Notes: a model not told the origin generated them from the sequence alone. A stretch of DNA of 64,000 nucleotides from Pelagibacterium lentulum (GCF_003992625.1 NZ_RZMW01000020.1:24862-88861); one strand, 5' to 3'; counted from the first letter of the stretch, positions 16,741 through 25,983 are shown. Program-made: numbers and translations.

Positions 16741-18599
16741 TTCGACCTCCGCGAAAAACTCAAAACGCCATCCGCAACCGGCTCAGCATACAGTCTTTCC
16801 ACCAAATCGGCGCGCGCCGCCAGAACCGCCCGCTGATTGATTGAGCCCTTGTCAGTGACTTCGCTTTTGTCGATCTCAGGGGGATCAGTCAGGAGAACCG
16901 CCCGTGCCACATGGCTTGCGCTGCCTGTGGCTGACTGCGCCAAAGCGTCGAGTTTGCCCTGGAATGCACCCATAACAGCGGGATGCGCAACGATTTCTGC
17001 GTTGGTTTCATCCGGTCCCAAATTTGCCAGCCTTCGGCAAGCGTCGAAATCAGGAAAGATCATTGCACCGATGAAATTTCGGTCCAGCCCGGTCAGAACC
17101 ACATCTCGTATCAATGGAGCGCAGGCCGAAATAATGCCGCCACGCACGCCCGCAAAATTCACCCATGTACCGGTAGTGAGTTTGAAGTCCTCGCTCACAC
17201 GACCATCGAATACAAAACCCTGCGAAAGATCGTCCGGGTCAGCGAATTTCAACGCGTCGCCGATCTTGTAGTAGCCTTCCTCGTCGAAGGCTTCGCTGGT
17301 TTTCTCTGGGTTCTTCCAGTACCCCGGTGTCACATTGGGGCCGCGGAGCCGCAACTCCATCTTGTCGCCATTGGGTACGAGCTTGACATCCATGCCTGCC
17401 GCTGGCAGGCCCACCATCCCGGCACGCTCGACCGGCCAAGTCGTCGTAAAGGCAAAGGGGGCCGTTTCCGTTGAGCCATAGCCCGTAATCATCATAATCC
17501 GTTCGCCGGATTCTATGCTGGCCGCTTCCGCCAGCCCGTCCCAGACATATTGCGAGAGGCTTGCCCCCGCATATTGCATCAGCTTGAGCTTGGAGAAGAA
17601 GCTCTTGCGCAATTCGGGGTTGGTCTTGAAGTGTTCGACAAGAAACTCGTAACCCTTGGGTACATTGGAGTAAAATGTCGGCTGAATGTCGATGAGATTG
17701 CGGATCGTGGCGCCGATTTTGGCAGGCGTGGGCTGGCCCTCATCAATATAGAAACTTCCGCCATTGTAGAAGGCGATGCCTGTGTTGTGGCTGCCGCCTG
17801 CCACGTGATTCCATGGCATCCAATCGAGCAGAACCGGCGGCTCGTCCTGAAGAAAAGCCAGTGCCGAACGGATCATTTCCTGATTGCTCGTCATCATCCT
17901 GTTGGTCGTGATTACGGCTTTGGGCATTCCGGTCGAGCCGGAAGTGAAAAGGAACTTGGCTATTGTATCGGGCGTCACCGCCTCATGCGCAGACGCGACA
18001 GCTCCAGTAACCGGGGTGCTCTCAAGCTCGGAAAACAGTCTGCACGCCCGGCTTGCCGGCTTGGAATGGCGTATAATCACAGGCACAGCCGGATCGATAA
18101 CAGCATCTATGGCAGGTGCAAACCGGGCGCCATCGCTCGCATAAACCATACCGGGCTCAAGCAAATCCACGATATGCCTCAGCTTGCCGTAATCGGTGGA
18201 AACCAGCGAATAAGCAGCAGAGACCGGAGCATACGGAACCCCGGCCCATATTGCAGCTAGGCCCAGCAACTGATGTTCGATTTCGTTGCCTGAAAGAATC
18301 AGCAAAGGCCGTTCAGCGGATACCTCTGCATCAAGCAGGGCCTGCGCCAGCGGCGCCAGTTTTGCCATCACTTGACCATATGTCAGCTTTCGCCAATTCC
18401 CGTCAGGGCCGCGGTCCGCGATCATTATCGCATTGGGCGTGCGCTCGGCCCAACGGGCAATCTCGTCAGGAATCGAATGCGCAGCCTCCGCCAGAGGCTC
18501 GATTGAACGGATATAGAGCACCCCATCGGACCCCCGACGCATTTCGGCACGCATTTGGCCAAGCCGCACCGGGCGAATAGGTAAACTCGCTTGTACCAT
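16737..18599 (-). CDS. fcs: Feruloyl-CoA synthase (hydroxycinnamate-CoA ligase)
   Basis: 620 residues, an AMP-forming acyl-CoA synthetase. The adenylate motif [14 protein letters not shown] lies near residue 218, [10 protein letters not shown] near residue 378 and YYKIGDA near residue 442. The N-terminal region ([18 protein letters not shown], then [14 protein letters not shown]) is the pattern of feruloyl-CoA synthases rather than of fatty-acid ligases. A GGGAGG site lies 8 bases before the ATG. A perfect 7-5-7 inverted repeat begins 19 bases upstream of the ATG. It activates ferulate, p-coumarate or caffeate to the CoA thioester and begins an operon with the SDR. Confidence 0.9.
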   Translation of the reverse strand: MVQASLPIRPVRLGQMRAEMRRGSDGVLYIRSIEPLAEAAHSIPDEIARWAERTPNAIMIADRGPDGNWRKLTYGQVMAKLAPLAQALLDAEVSAERPLLILSGNEIEHQLLGLAAIWAGVPYAPVSAAYSLVSTDYGKLRHIVDLLEPGMVYASDGARFAPAIDAVIDPAVPVIIRHSKPASRACRLFSELESTPVTGAVASAHEAVTPDTIAKFLFTSGSTGMPKAVITTNRMMTSNQEMIRSALAFLQDEPPVLLDWMPWNHVAGGSHNTGIAFYNGGSFYIDEGQPTPAKIGATIRNLIDIQPTFYSNVPKGYEFLVEHFKTNPELRKSFFSKLKLMQYAGASLSQYVWDGLAEAASIESGERIMMITGYGSTETAPFAFTTTWPVERAGMVGLPAAGMDVKLVPNGDKMELRLRGPNVTPGYWKNPEKTSEAFDEEGYYKIGDALKFADPDDLSQGFVFDGRVSEDFKLTTGTWVNFAGVRGGIISACAPLIRDVVLTGLDRNFIGAMIFPDFDACRRLANLGPDETNAEIVAHPAVMGAFQGKLDALAQSATGSASHVARAVLLTDPPEIDKSEVTDKGSINQRAVLAARADLVERLYAEPVADGVLSFSRRSK

Positions 18600-18617
18600 T
18601 CAGACAACCTCCCTATT

Positions 18618-18636
18618 TTGTTATATTTCATAACAA
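18618..18636. promoter_or_regulatory. MarR-type operator candidate, site 2 (fcs)
   Basis: TTGTTAT-ATTTC-ATAACAA is a perfect inverted repeat with 7-base arms and a 5-base spacer, immediately upstream of the fcs ribosome binding site. It is the best-conserved of the three sites. Confidence 0.65.
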
Positions 18637-18738
18637 TGTGAGTTTTACTTTGCAAGCCTATCGTTGACGGTTTTGGCAATGGTAGCCGTTTCCAGCGCTT
18701 TCCAGCGTCGATTGCCTATTGTGTACCTTCCGATATTA

Positions 18739-18757
18739 TTGTTATATAGTATAGCAT
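18739..18757. promoter_or_regulatory. MarR-type operator candidate, site 3 (TRAP operon)
   Basis: TTGTTAT-ATAGT-ATAGCAT has the same arm length and spacing as sites 1 and 2, with 5 of 7 arm positions paired. It lies in the fcs/TRAP divergent region, 211 bases before the TRAP small-subunit start. It overlaps TATA-rich sequence that could serve as a -10 element. Confidence 0.5.
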
Positions 18758-18967
18758 TTCGGGGCAAGAGACATGCGCTGCAGCTCAGGCCTATGTTCGG
18801 ATAGTCCTATTAAATGCATAGACCGTCCATTGGCAGACATAGGCCGCGGGGCAATGCTGATGACGATAGGCAGAAACGCCATCCCCTTGAAAAACGGGTG
18901 CTGGTGAAATGCTTGATAGCCCGTGCTATGCGCTTGAGGAGGCGTAGAGCGGACTAGGGAGGAATAC

Positions 18968-19510
18968 GTGTTCGAAGAACGATCCTTACTGACGCGTGTG
19001 GTGAGTACCCTGGCAAAGGCTATGGCCATTGCGGGCGGACTGACTCTCGTGGCGATTGTGGTGCTTGTTGTTGTCAGCGTTACCGGACGAGCCCTGCTCT
19101 GGGCGGGCCTGCGCCCCATAACCGGTGACTACGAGCTTGTTTCTGCCGGCATTGGCTTTGCCGTTTTTGCGTTCCTGCCCTGGACACATCTCAATCGGGG
19201 GCACGCGGTAGTGACCATTTTCACGGATAACTTCAGCCCCAAAGCCAATTCCATACTACTGTTTCTCGCCGATCTGGCCATGCTTGCCGCTTCGTCCTTC
19301 ATCGCATGGCGCCTTTATTTCGGTATGCTCGATAAATTTGCATATCGGGAGACCACGCTTCTGCTGCGTATGCCGCTGGGTTGGTCCTATGCAGCCTGCA
19401 TGGTTGGCGCGTCCATTTTCGTCATTGTTGCCCTGTTTGTTTTTGCCCGCACCGTGGAAGACATCATCAAAGGCAATCCGCCACGTCTGGGCCAGGGAGC
19501 AGGACATTGA
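18968..19510 (+). CDS. TRAP transporter small permease (DctQ), hydroxycinnamate locus
   Basis: 180 residues, starting at GTG behind a GGGAGGA site. Four hydrophobic segments are visible (about residues 14-38, 52-68, 91-108 and 135-157). The pattern LISAGIGFAVFAFLPWTHLNRGHAVV between the first helices is typical of DctQ (here ELVSAGIGFAVF, TTHLNRGH-like). It forms the membrane unit with the large permease that follows, overlapping by 4 bases. Divergent from fcs; the intergenic region carries two copies of the putative MarR operator, so co-regulation with ferulate degradation is likely. Confidence 0.87.
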   Translation: MFEERSLLTRVVSTLAKAMAIAGGLTLVAIVVLVVVSVTGRALLWAGLRPITGDYELVSAGIGFAVFAFLPWTHLNRGHAVVTIFTDNFSPKANSILLFLADLAMLAASSFIAWRLYFGMLDKFAYRETTLLLRMPLGWSYAACMVGASIFVIVALFVFARTVEDIIKGNPPRLGQGAGH

Positions 19511-20829
19511 GCAACATTCAGCTTGGCCTGCTGGCTTTCCCGGTCATTCTGGCTCTGATTTTCCTGCGTGTTCCGATTGGCCTTGCAATGTTGGGCGTCG
19601 GGATCGGCGGCTCCTATCTTATCGTTGGCAACTTCAATCCGGTGATGGCGCAGTTCAAAAGCCTGACCTATGGCACTTTTGCCAGCTACTCGCTCTCGGT
19701 TGTGCCCCTGTTCCTGCTCATGGGGCAGTTTGCAACCATTGGCGGCATGTCCGCCGCGCTATTCAAGGCCGCCGCTGCATGGATGGGACACCGCAAAGGT
19801 GGCGTAGCAATGGCTGCCGTTGGCGCCTGCGGCGGTTTTGGCGCAATCTGCGGCTCATCGCTGGCCACGGCTGCAACCATGGGACACGTTGCGCTGCCTG
19901 AAATGCGCAAATACGGCTATTCCGGCGCGCTGGCGACCGGCGCGGTTGCTGCAGGCGGAACTCTTGGCATCCTCATTCCGCCATCCGTGATCCTCGTGAT
20001 CTTCGCCGTGCTGACCGAGCAGAATATCGCTAAACTGTTCATGGCCGCTTTTATTCCAGGCTTTCTTGCAGCTCTTGGCTACATGATCGTCATTGCGATC
20101 TATGTCAGGGTCAACCCTGAATCTGCAGGTACGCGCGAGCGCGTACCTTATCGCGAACGGTTCGCCGAACTGGGCAAGATCTGGCCTGTTCTTCTCGTCT
20201 TTATCGCTGTGATCGGCGGCATCTACACAGGCATTTTTACTCCTACCGAAGCTGCTGCAATTGGCGCTGCCGGTACAGCGCTGATTGCCTTGGCCTCACG
20301 CGCGCTGAACCGGCAAAAGCTTTCGGAAGCCTTTCTTGCAACGGCATCTGCAACAGCGATGATCTTCCTGATCGTTCTCGGTGCGGCTGCACTCAACAGC
20401 TTTCTTGCACTTTCGCAACTGCCTCAATTTATGTCCAACTGGGTTGCAGATCAGGGCTTCAATCCCTGGATAGTGCTTGCCGTTGTCCTTGTTTTTTATC
20501 TGGTCATGGGCTGCGTCATGGACTCGCTATCAATGATCCTGCTGACGGTGCCGATCATCTTCCCGATGATGTCTGGCCTCGATTTTGGCCTGACCCCGGA
20601 TGAGTTCGCCATCTGGTTCGGCATTCTGGTTCTGATCGTGGTCGAAGTGGGATTAATCACGCCCCCGGTAGGCATGAATCTTTTCATCATCAATTCGATG
20701 GCCAAGGACACACGCTTGTCCCAGACCTTCAAGGGTGCGTTGCCCTTTGTCGCGAGCGACATCGTCCGCACCATTATCCTTGTGGCCTTTCCGGGCATCA
20801 CGCTGTCACTGGTGTGGCTGTTGTACTGA
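19507..20829 (+). CDS. TRAP transporter large permease (DctM), hydroxycinnamate locus
   Basis: 440 residues from a TTG that overlaps the dctQ stop (ATTGA); upstream in-frame codons lie within dctQ. About a dozen hydrophobic segments are present. Signature stretches are GLAMLGVGIGGSYL near the N-terminus, GGFGAICGSSLATAATMG (about residue 108), GGTLGILIPPSVILVIF (about residue 150) and VVEVGLITPPVGMNLF (about residue 380). It is the sodium-dependent translocation subunit working with DctQ and the periplasmic DctP. Substrate is inferred to be a hydroxycinnamate from the context. Confidence 0.92.
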   Translation: MSNIQLGLLAFPVILALIFLRVPIGLAMLGVGIGGSYLIVGNFNPVMAQFKSLTYGTFASYSLSVVPLFLLMGQFATIGGMSAALFKAAAAWMGHRKGGVAMAAVGACGGFGAICGSSLATAATMGHVALPEMRKYGYSGALATGAVAAGGTLGILIPPSVILVIFAVLTEQNIAKLFMAAFIPGFLAALGYMIVIAIYVRVNPESAGTRERVPYRERFAELGKIWPVLLVFIAVIGGIYTGIFTPTEAAAIGAAGTALIALASRALNRQKLSEAFLATASATAMIFLIVLGAAALNSFLALSQLPQFMSNWVADQGFNPWIVLAVVLVFYLVMGCVMDSLSMILLTVPIIFPMMSGLDFGLTPDEFAIWFGILVLIVVEVGLITPPVGMNLFIINSMAKDTRLSQTFKGALPFVASDIVRTIILVAFPGITLSLVWLLY

Positions 20830-20915
20830 CGAATTTAAGGATTTTGGCGGGCGGTCAGCCACCCGTCAGTCACCGCATGTGAACTGACATGCAATTTAAA
20901 GGGAGAGAGAAGCTC

Positions 20916-21944
20916 ATGAATATGATCAAAGCCTTGGCCGTCGGCTCTGTTGCCGCACTGCTGATGAGCACCAGTGCAATCGCTCAGGAAGTGACAATGC
21001 GCATTCACCAGTTCCTGCCCGCACAAGCGCCGATTCCCGCCCAGGCAATCGCACCCTGGGCCGAACGCGTAACCGAGGAATCGGATGGCCGCATCGTGTT
21101 CGAACTGTACCCGGCAATGCAGCTTGGCGGTACGCCCCCTAGCCTATTCGATCAGGCGCAGGACGGCGTTGTTGATATCGTTTGGACCGTCCTCGGTTAT
21201 ACGCCGGGCCGCTTCCCCAAATCGGAAGTCTTCGAACTGCCCTTCATGCTGACCAATGGCGAGGAAACCTCCCGCGCCTTCCATAATTATGTGACAGAAC
21301 ATGCAATGGACGAGTTTTCCGGGGTGCATCTGATCGCCGCGCACACCCACGGTCCCGGCCTGTTCCATACAGCCGATCCAATTACGTCTCTGGAGGACCT
21401 CCAGGGTATGCGCATCCGTGGCGGCTCGCGCATCATTTCCAATATGCTTGCGCAACTGGGCGCCGAACCCATTGGTATGCCTGTACCTGAAACCACCGAG
21501 GCCCTTTCGCGTGGCGTCATCGAAGGCACCACCATTCCTTGGGAAGTGACACCGTCACTCCGCATATCCGAGCTTGTTACCAACCACACAGGCTTTTCGG
21601 GCGATTATGGACTTTACACCCAAACCTTCGGCTTCGTGATGAACCGGGCAACCTACGAAAGCCTGCCTGATGATCTACGCGCCGTAATCGACGCCAATTC
21701 TGGTATCGAGGTTGCGCGCGCGTTTGGGCGCGTTATGGATGAAGGTGACATTGCCGGTCTCGAAATCGCCCGGGAACTGGGCAATTCGATTGTCGAACTC
21801 GATGAGGAGGAAACCGCCCGCTGGCGCGAAGCGGCTCAGCCTACCATTGACCAATGGCTCCAGGACATGGAGTCCATTGGCCTTGATGGTGAAGCGCTAT
21901 ACGCAGCAGCGCAAGCCGCTCTCAACGCAGAAATCGGGCAGTAG
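20916..21944 (+). CDS. TRAP solute-binding protein (DctP), probable aromatic-acid binder
   Basis: 342 residues from the ATG behind a GGGAGAG site. A signal peptide ends at about residue 24 (STSAIAQ). The mature protein has the DctP pattern RIHQFLPAQ, WAERVTEESDGRI and YPAMQLGG, with a conserved substrate-carboxylate arginine in MRIRGGSR near residue 165. The motif FDQAQDGVVDIVWTVLGYTP followed by GRFPKSEVFELPF resembles the TarP group that binds coumarate and ferulate in Rhodopseudomonas and Sinorhizobium (by eye). It delivers solute to the preceding permeases. A strong stem-loop follows before the amidohydrolase gene. Confidence 0.88.
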   Translation: MNMIKALAVGSVAALLMSTSAIAQEVTMRIHQFLPAQAPIPAQAIAPWAERVTEESDGRIVFELYPAMQLGGTPPSLFDQAQDGVVDIVWTVLGYTPGRFPKSEVFELPFMLTNGEETSRAFHNYVTEHAMDEFSGVHLIAAHTHGPGLFHTADPITSLEDLQGMRIRGGSRIISNMLAQLGAEPIGMPVPETTEALSRGVIEGTTIPWEVTPSLRISELVTNHTGFSGDYGLYTQTFGFVMNRATYESLPDDLRAVIDANSGIEVARAFGRVMDEGDIAGLEIARELGNSIVELDEEETARWREAAQPTIDQWLQDMESIGLDGEALYAAAQAALNAEIGQ

Positions 21945-21967
21945 GCCATCTTATCGCTGATACGTTC

Positions 21968-21987
21968 GGGGCGCCAAATGGCGCCCC
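21968..21987 (+). repeat. GC-rich stem-loop after dctP
   Basis: GGGGCGCCA and TGGCGCCCC form a 9-base perfect stem around AA, 24 bases after the dctP stop and 37 bases before the amidohydrolase start. There is no T-run, so it is more likely an mRNA-stabilising or partial-attenuation element than a full terminator. Confidence 0.6.
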
Positions 21988-22023
21988 CTGCCTTGATTGA
22001 CTAACGTCTCACCAGGAGCGTCT

Positions 22024-22899
22024 ATGATGATTGACTTGCAATCGATCCGCGCCATCGACTTTCACACTCATGCGGAAGAGCCTTGTGGCTGCCATTCAGA
22101 CGATGGCTATGACGACCTGCAAACCCGAATGGCGGAATATTTCGGCGCTCCCTGGAAGCACCCGCCAACGATCGAAGATACCGCTGCCCATTTCCGCAAG
22201 CAGAATGTTGCAGCGGTGATCTTTCCCGTCGACTCCGAGCGCGAGACTGGCTACCGGCGCTACAAGAATGAAGAGGTCGCGGAAATCTCCGCTCAGCATA
22301 GTGACATCCTGATCCCCTTTGCCTCCATCGATCCCGCCAAAGGCAAGACCGGTGCTCGCGAAGCCCGTCGCCTTGTTGAGGAATATGGGGTGCAAGGTTT
22401 CAAGTTCCATCCGACCCTGCAGGGCTTTTATCCCAACGACCGCATGGCCTATCCGCTCTATGAGGCGATTGCCGAAACCGGAAAACCTGCCCTCTTCCAC
22501 ACCGGCCAGACAGGCGTTGGCGCAGGAATGCGTGGCGGCAACAGCATGCGACTCAAATACTCCAACCCGATCTATCTCGACGATGTTGCTGTAGATTTTC
22601 CCGATATGCCCATCATCATGGCACATCCTTCCTTCCCATGGCAGGAAGAAGCCCTGGCAATCGCCACACACAAACCCAACGTCTGGATCGATCTATCAGG
22701 TTGGTCGCCCAAATACTTCCCGCCCATTCTGGTGCGTTATGCCAACTCGATTCTGAAGCATCGCATGTTGTTTGGTTCCGACTGGCCGATGATTACGCCC
22801 GAACGCTGGCTGAACGATTTTGAGCAACTCGACATCAAGCCCGAGGTACGCCCGCTCATTCTGAAGGAAAACGCCGCCAAGTTGCTGGGTCTCAGCTAA
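22024..22899 (+). CDS. Amidohydrolase-2 family (COG2159-type) hydrolase of the hydroxycinnamate locus
   Basis: 291 residues from an ATG behind AGGAG. It is a TIM-barrel metal enzyme: DFHTHAEE at the N-terminus carries the first HxH metal ligands, GFKFHPTLQGF (about residue 138) and ALFHTGQTG (about residue 160) follow, then IMAHPSFPWQ (about residue 199) and the terminal FGSDWPM (about residue 250) with the catalytic aspartate. It lies downstream of the TRAP operon on the same strand. The family includes decarboxylases and C-C hydrolases of aromatic degradation. In the beta-oxidative ferulate pathway a separate enzyme must cleave the beta-ketoacyl-CoA, and no thiolase is visible here, so this is the best local candidate (inference). 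Confidence 0.8.
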   Translation: MMIDLQSIRAIDFHTHAEEPCGCHSDDGYDDLQTRMAEYFGAPWKHPPTIEDTAAHFRKQNVAAVIFPVDSERETGYRRYKNEEVAEISAQHSDILIPFASIDPAKGKTGAREARRLVEEYGVQGFKFHPTLQGFYPNDRMAYPLYEAIAETGKPALFHTGQTGVGAGMRGGNSMRLKYSNPIYLDDVAVDFPDMPIIMAHPSFPWQEEALAIATHKPNVWIDLSGWSPKYFPPILVRYANSILKHRMLFGSDWPMITPERWLNDFEQLDIKPEVRPLILKENAAKLLGLS

Positions 22900-23060
22900 G
22901 CGCAAATCGGGCCTTCGAGGCCGTCTGGCGCCGCATTGCGTTGCAACCAGACAATACGACCGATGCCGAACGGATCAAGGCTTTGGCCGCGCGTGTCGAC
23001 CGCACGGCTCCAGCCAAATGCTCCTACTGGGCATCGCTGATATAAGAGGTGCGCAATGAC

Positions 23061-23813
23061 CTAACCGCGCCCCACATAGGGCATGCCTGTCGCCATCACC
23101 GTCATGGTCAGGACATTGGCTTCCAGCGGCAGGCTTGCCATGTAGGAAACAGCCTTTGCGACATGTTCGACATCCATGGTGGGTTCGGTTGCCATGGAGC
23201 CGTCGGCCTGTAAAACGCCTTGAGACATCTTTGACGTCATGTCCGTGCTGGCATTTCCGATATCGATCTGCCCGACCGCAATGTTGAACGGACGGCCATC
23301 GAGCGCCGAGGCCTTTGTTAGCCCTGTAATGGCGTGCTTGGTAGCGGCATAAGGCGAAGATTGTGGCCGCGGTGTCGTCGCCGAGATCGAGCCATTATTG
23401 ATGATGCGCCCGCCCTGTGGCTCCTGTGCCTTCATGATGCGGAACGCTTCTTGCGTGCAATAGAACGCTCCGTTCAAGTTTACATCCACAATCGCAAGCC
23501 ATTGCTCCGCTGTAATGTCTTCCAGCGGCACACCCGGTGCGCTAAGACCGGCATTATTGACCAGCAGATCCAGTCGCCCCCAGCGGTCCACAAAGGCTTT
23601 GAAAATTGCCTTTACCGCGTCCGGCTTGCTAATGTCCGCAGCCAGAACAAGTGTGCTGGCCCCTTCCGGATCGATCTCAGAAGCGGTTTGCTCCAACACT
23701 TCTTTACGGCGCCCTACCAGTGCCGTCTTGAAACCGTCAGCCACCAATTGCCGGGCGATTGCCTTGCCGATACCTGTGCCTGCGCCTGTAACGAGCGCTG
23801 TTTTCAGTGCCAT
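23061..23813 (-). CDS. Short-chain dehydrogenase/reductase
   Basis: 250 residues, classical SDR. The cofactor site is [12 protein letters not shown] (residue 9 on), then [11 protein letters not shown] (about residue 85), an active-site serine in [12 protein letters not shown], and YAATKHAI (about residue 155). It probably prefers NADP(H), judged by the arginine-rich GRRKEV after strand 2. The gene follows the DenD-like gene by 18 bases in the same direction, so both likely act on the same sugar acid or polyol. The substrate cannot be told. Confidence 0.85.
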   Translation of the reverse strand: MALKTALVTGAGTGIGKAIARQLVADGFKTALVGRRKEVLEQTASEIDPEGASTLVLAADISKPDAVKAIFKAFVDRWGRLDLLVNNAGLSAPGVPLEDITAEQWLAIVDVNLNGAFYCTQEAFRIMKAQEPQGGRIINNGSISATTPRPQSSPYAATKHAITGLTKASALDGRPFNIAVGQIDIGNASTDMTSKMSQGVLQADGSMATEPTMDVEHVAKAVSYMASLPLEANVLTMTVMATGMPYVGRG

Positions 23814-23831
23814 GATTGTCGTGCCTTTCCA

Positions 23832-24818
23832 TTACGGCAGCGTGCCGCCAAGCTCATCTTCGATATGAGCTTTTATAATGTCATCAAATGACGCATCGGC
23901 TACGAAACCGAGCGAAGTGGCCCTTTGCGCATCAAAGTCGCGTGCCCATCCATCCACCATGTCGGCGACCATGGGGTCGCGTGCCTTACGGATCAGTGCA
24001 GCAGCCTTCTTACCAGCCACCCGGCGCAGCGCCTCGATCTGCTCGCCGACTGTTGCCGACAGGCCAGGCATGTTGAGGTTACGCCTTACCCCCAAGGGCG
24101 CGGTATCCATCGTCGCAGCATGGAGCAAAAAGCCAACGGCAGAACGAGGGCTTGCGTGCCAATGCCGCACATTTTCTTCAACGGGCAATACGGCCTCCTG
24201 CCCCACCAGCGGTTCCCGGAGGATATTGGAGAAAAAGCCCGATGCTGCCTTATTGGGTTTGCCCGGCCTTATGCAGATCGTCGGCAATCGAATGCCAACG
24301 CCATCGAAAAAGCCGCGACGCGAATAGTCACTGAGCAAAAGCTCCCCAATGGCCTTCTGCGTCCCGTAGCTGGTTTTCGGCGTTGAGAAAAATTCATCCC
24401 CGATCTTGTCGGGGAACGGCGCACCGAACACCGCAATCGAAGAGGAAAATACGACACGCGGGCAATAAGGCTGCTCCTGACCTTCCCTGCGGATTGCGTC
24501 GAACAGATAGCGCGTGCCATCCAGATTGATCGCATAACCCTTGTCAAAATCCAGTTCCGCTTCACCCGAAACAATTGCTGCCAGGTGAAAAACCAAATCG
24601 GGTCGGGCCGCAATGAGCGACGATACGGCATCCTCGGAAACGATATCGAGTTCGTGTGCTTCAATCTCGATCCCCGGCGCTCGAACCGCCGTCGGCGCAA
24701 TCACATCGGCAAGAATGAGCTTTTCGATCGCTTCGTGGCCAAGCTTGGCGTCTTTTGCCAGCCGTTCGGTCAGCTTCCTGCCAATCATGCCGGCCGCGCC
24801 GATTATCAGGATCTTCAT
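23832..24818 (-). CDS. denD: DenD-like D-erythronate (acid sugar) dehydrogenase
   Basis: 328 residues, an extended-SDR of the NAD-dependent epimerase family. The cofactor site is ILIIGAAGMIGRKL, followed by FHLAAIVSGEAELDFDKGY-like sequence, an active-site SSSIAVFG and a catalytic YGTQK (about residue 150). The region TICIRPGKPNKAASGFFSN and NVRHWHASPRS is characteristic of the DenD group. Start 24818 has a GGGGAGA site; an in-frame ATG 10 codons upstream does not. DenD oxidises D-erythronate to the 2-keto acid; the partner genes otnC, otnI and otnK are absent here, so erythronate itself is uncertain. Confidence 0.8.
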   Translation of the reverse strand: MKILIIGAAGMIGRKLTERLAKDAKLGHEAIEKLILADVIAPTAVRAPGIEIEAHELDIVSEDAVSSLIAARPDLVFHLAAIVSGEAELDFDKGYAINLDGTRYLFDAIRREGQEQPYCPRVVFSSSIAVFGAPFPDKIGDEFFSTPKTSYGTQKAIGELLLSDYSRRGFFDGVGIRLPTICIRPGKPNKAASGFFSNILREPLVGQEAVLPVEENVRHWHASPRSAVGFLLHAATMDTAPLGVRRNLNMPGLSATVGEQIEALRRVAGKKAAALIRKARDPMVADMVDGWARDFDAQRATSLGFVADASFDDIIKAHIEDELGGTLP

Positions 24819-24889
24819 CGTACTTTCTCCCCACTGCAACCAACACAACGGCTGTATCGCAAACTCACCAAGGTTATTAAAGAAGGAGG

Positions 24890-25915
24890 CTATCCACGGT
24901 CGGTGCTCTGCCGCACCTTCAATTCATAGCCGATGTCAACAACCGGCTGCTCCGGCCTGCTGCCTTGCGCGGCGGAAATCACCATTTCGATCGCCATCTT
25001 GCCCATCTCATACCGATGCGTCCTGACGCTCGTTATTGACGGCATGCTGGCCGCAACCATATCAAGATCGTTGAACCCAACGATACCGAACTGTTCAGGC
25101 ACTTTGATCCGCCGGCGCTGACATTCAAAAAGCACACCCAAGGCAATATCGTCGTTGTTGCAAAACACCGCATCGACGTCAGGGGCTAACCCCAGAAAAT
25201 CGGCAAACATCTCCGATCCCACCGTCACCGAAGATGCGCGCGGCGTCGTCAAGATCAGCCGGTCTTGGAAAAGCCCTTCAGAATGCAACACATCGCTGTA
25301 GCCCTGCAGCCGCCTCTGCGCGCGCGGGTCCATTCGAGCCCCCAGAAAGCCGATTCGCCGATACCCCTTTTCCACAAGATGCCGCACCGCGGCTCGCGCA
25401 CTGAGCCTATGATCGGTTCCCACCATCATATCCACCGGATCGGGGCCGAACTCCATGATCTGGACGATGGGGCAACCAAAGGACTCCAGCAACTTGCGCG
25501 AGCGCTCGGACTGATCCGTGCCACTGACGATCAACCCTGAAGGGCGCTGCGCTGCAAACAGCTTTAGCAGTTCTTCTTCCTTGCTGCCCATGTAGCGCGT
25601 ATTGCCGAGCTGCACCTGAAACGCGGTACCTTCCACCCCGTCATAAATACCGCGAAGCACATCTGAGAATACCGAATTGGTGACTGAGGGAATGATGACC
25701 CCGATTGTGGTCGTTTTCGCAGAGGCCAGCGCCCGCGCCGCCGGGTTGGGCGTATAGCCCAAGTCATGGACCGCCGCCTGAACCCTCTCCAGTACCTTTG
25801 TCGAAACGATCTCAGGGGTTCTCAACGCCCGCGAAACGGTGATCGCGCTAACATCAGCAGCACGCGCAACGTCATCCAGTGTTACAGCTTTGTATTTTCT
25901 GTGCTTTTCTTCCAA
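24890..25915 (-). CDS. LacI-family transcriptional regulator
   Basis: 341 residues from a TTG placed 5 bases after GGGAGG; the longer ATG-started frame has no ribosome binding site and adds 21 unconserved residues. The N-terminal helix-turn-helix VTLDDVARAADVSAITVSRALR and hinge DLGYTPNPAARALAS are standard, followed by a periplasmic-binding-like effector domain (TTIGVIIPSVTNSVFSDVL from about residue 70). It is divergent from the TRAP operon across a 198-base gap containing a good promoter overlapped by inverted repeats. It probably represses this acid-sugar locus until the sugar acid or a product binds. The denD-SDR pair follows it in the same direction. Confidence 0.92.
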   Translation of the reverse strand: MEEKHRKYKAVTLDDVARAADVSAITVSRALRTPEIVSTKVLERVQAAVHDLGYTPNPAARALASAKTTTIGVIIPSVTNSVFSDVLRGIYDGVEGTAFQVQLGNTRYMGSKEEELLKLFAAQRPSGLIVSGTDQSERSRKLLESFGCPIVQIMEFGPDPVDMMVGTDHRLSARAAVRHLVEKGYRRIGFLGARMDPRAQRRLQGYSDVLHSEGLFQDRLILTTPRASSVTVGSEMFADFLGLAPDVDAVFCNNDDIALGVLFECQRRRIKVPEQFGIVGFNDLDMVAASMPSITSVRTHRYEMGKMAIEMVISAAQGSRPEQPVVDIGYELKVRQSTDRG

Positions 25916-25955
25916 ATTGATCCTCCCTGATTCACAATAGGACAGGATTGTTCTG

Positions 25956-25983
25956 TTGACAATGATATACGCTGTCATTTAAT
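25956..25983 (+). promoter_or_regulatory. Promoter with overlapping operator for the second TRAP operon
   Basis: TTGACA (25956-25961) and TTTAAT (25978-25983) are separated by 16 bases. Two inverted repeats overlap them: ATTGT-N7-ACAAT at 25947-25963 and AATGA-N9-TCATT at 25961-25979. This is the usual arrangement for LacI-type repression, and the lacI gene starts 41 bases away on the other strand. Confidence 0.55.

Noticed and set aside
18773..18907. 44-codon frame with a purine-rich GGGGCAAGAG just before its ATG, upstream of the TRAP operon
   Set aside because: Cysteine-rich, no recognisable pattern, no coupling to the TRAP gene and it lies in the regulatory region; kept only as a faint possibility of a leader peptide.
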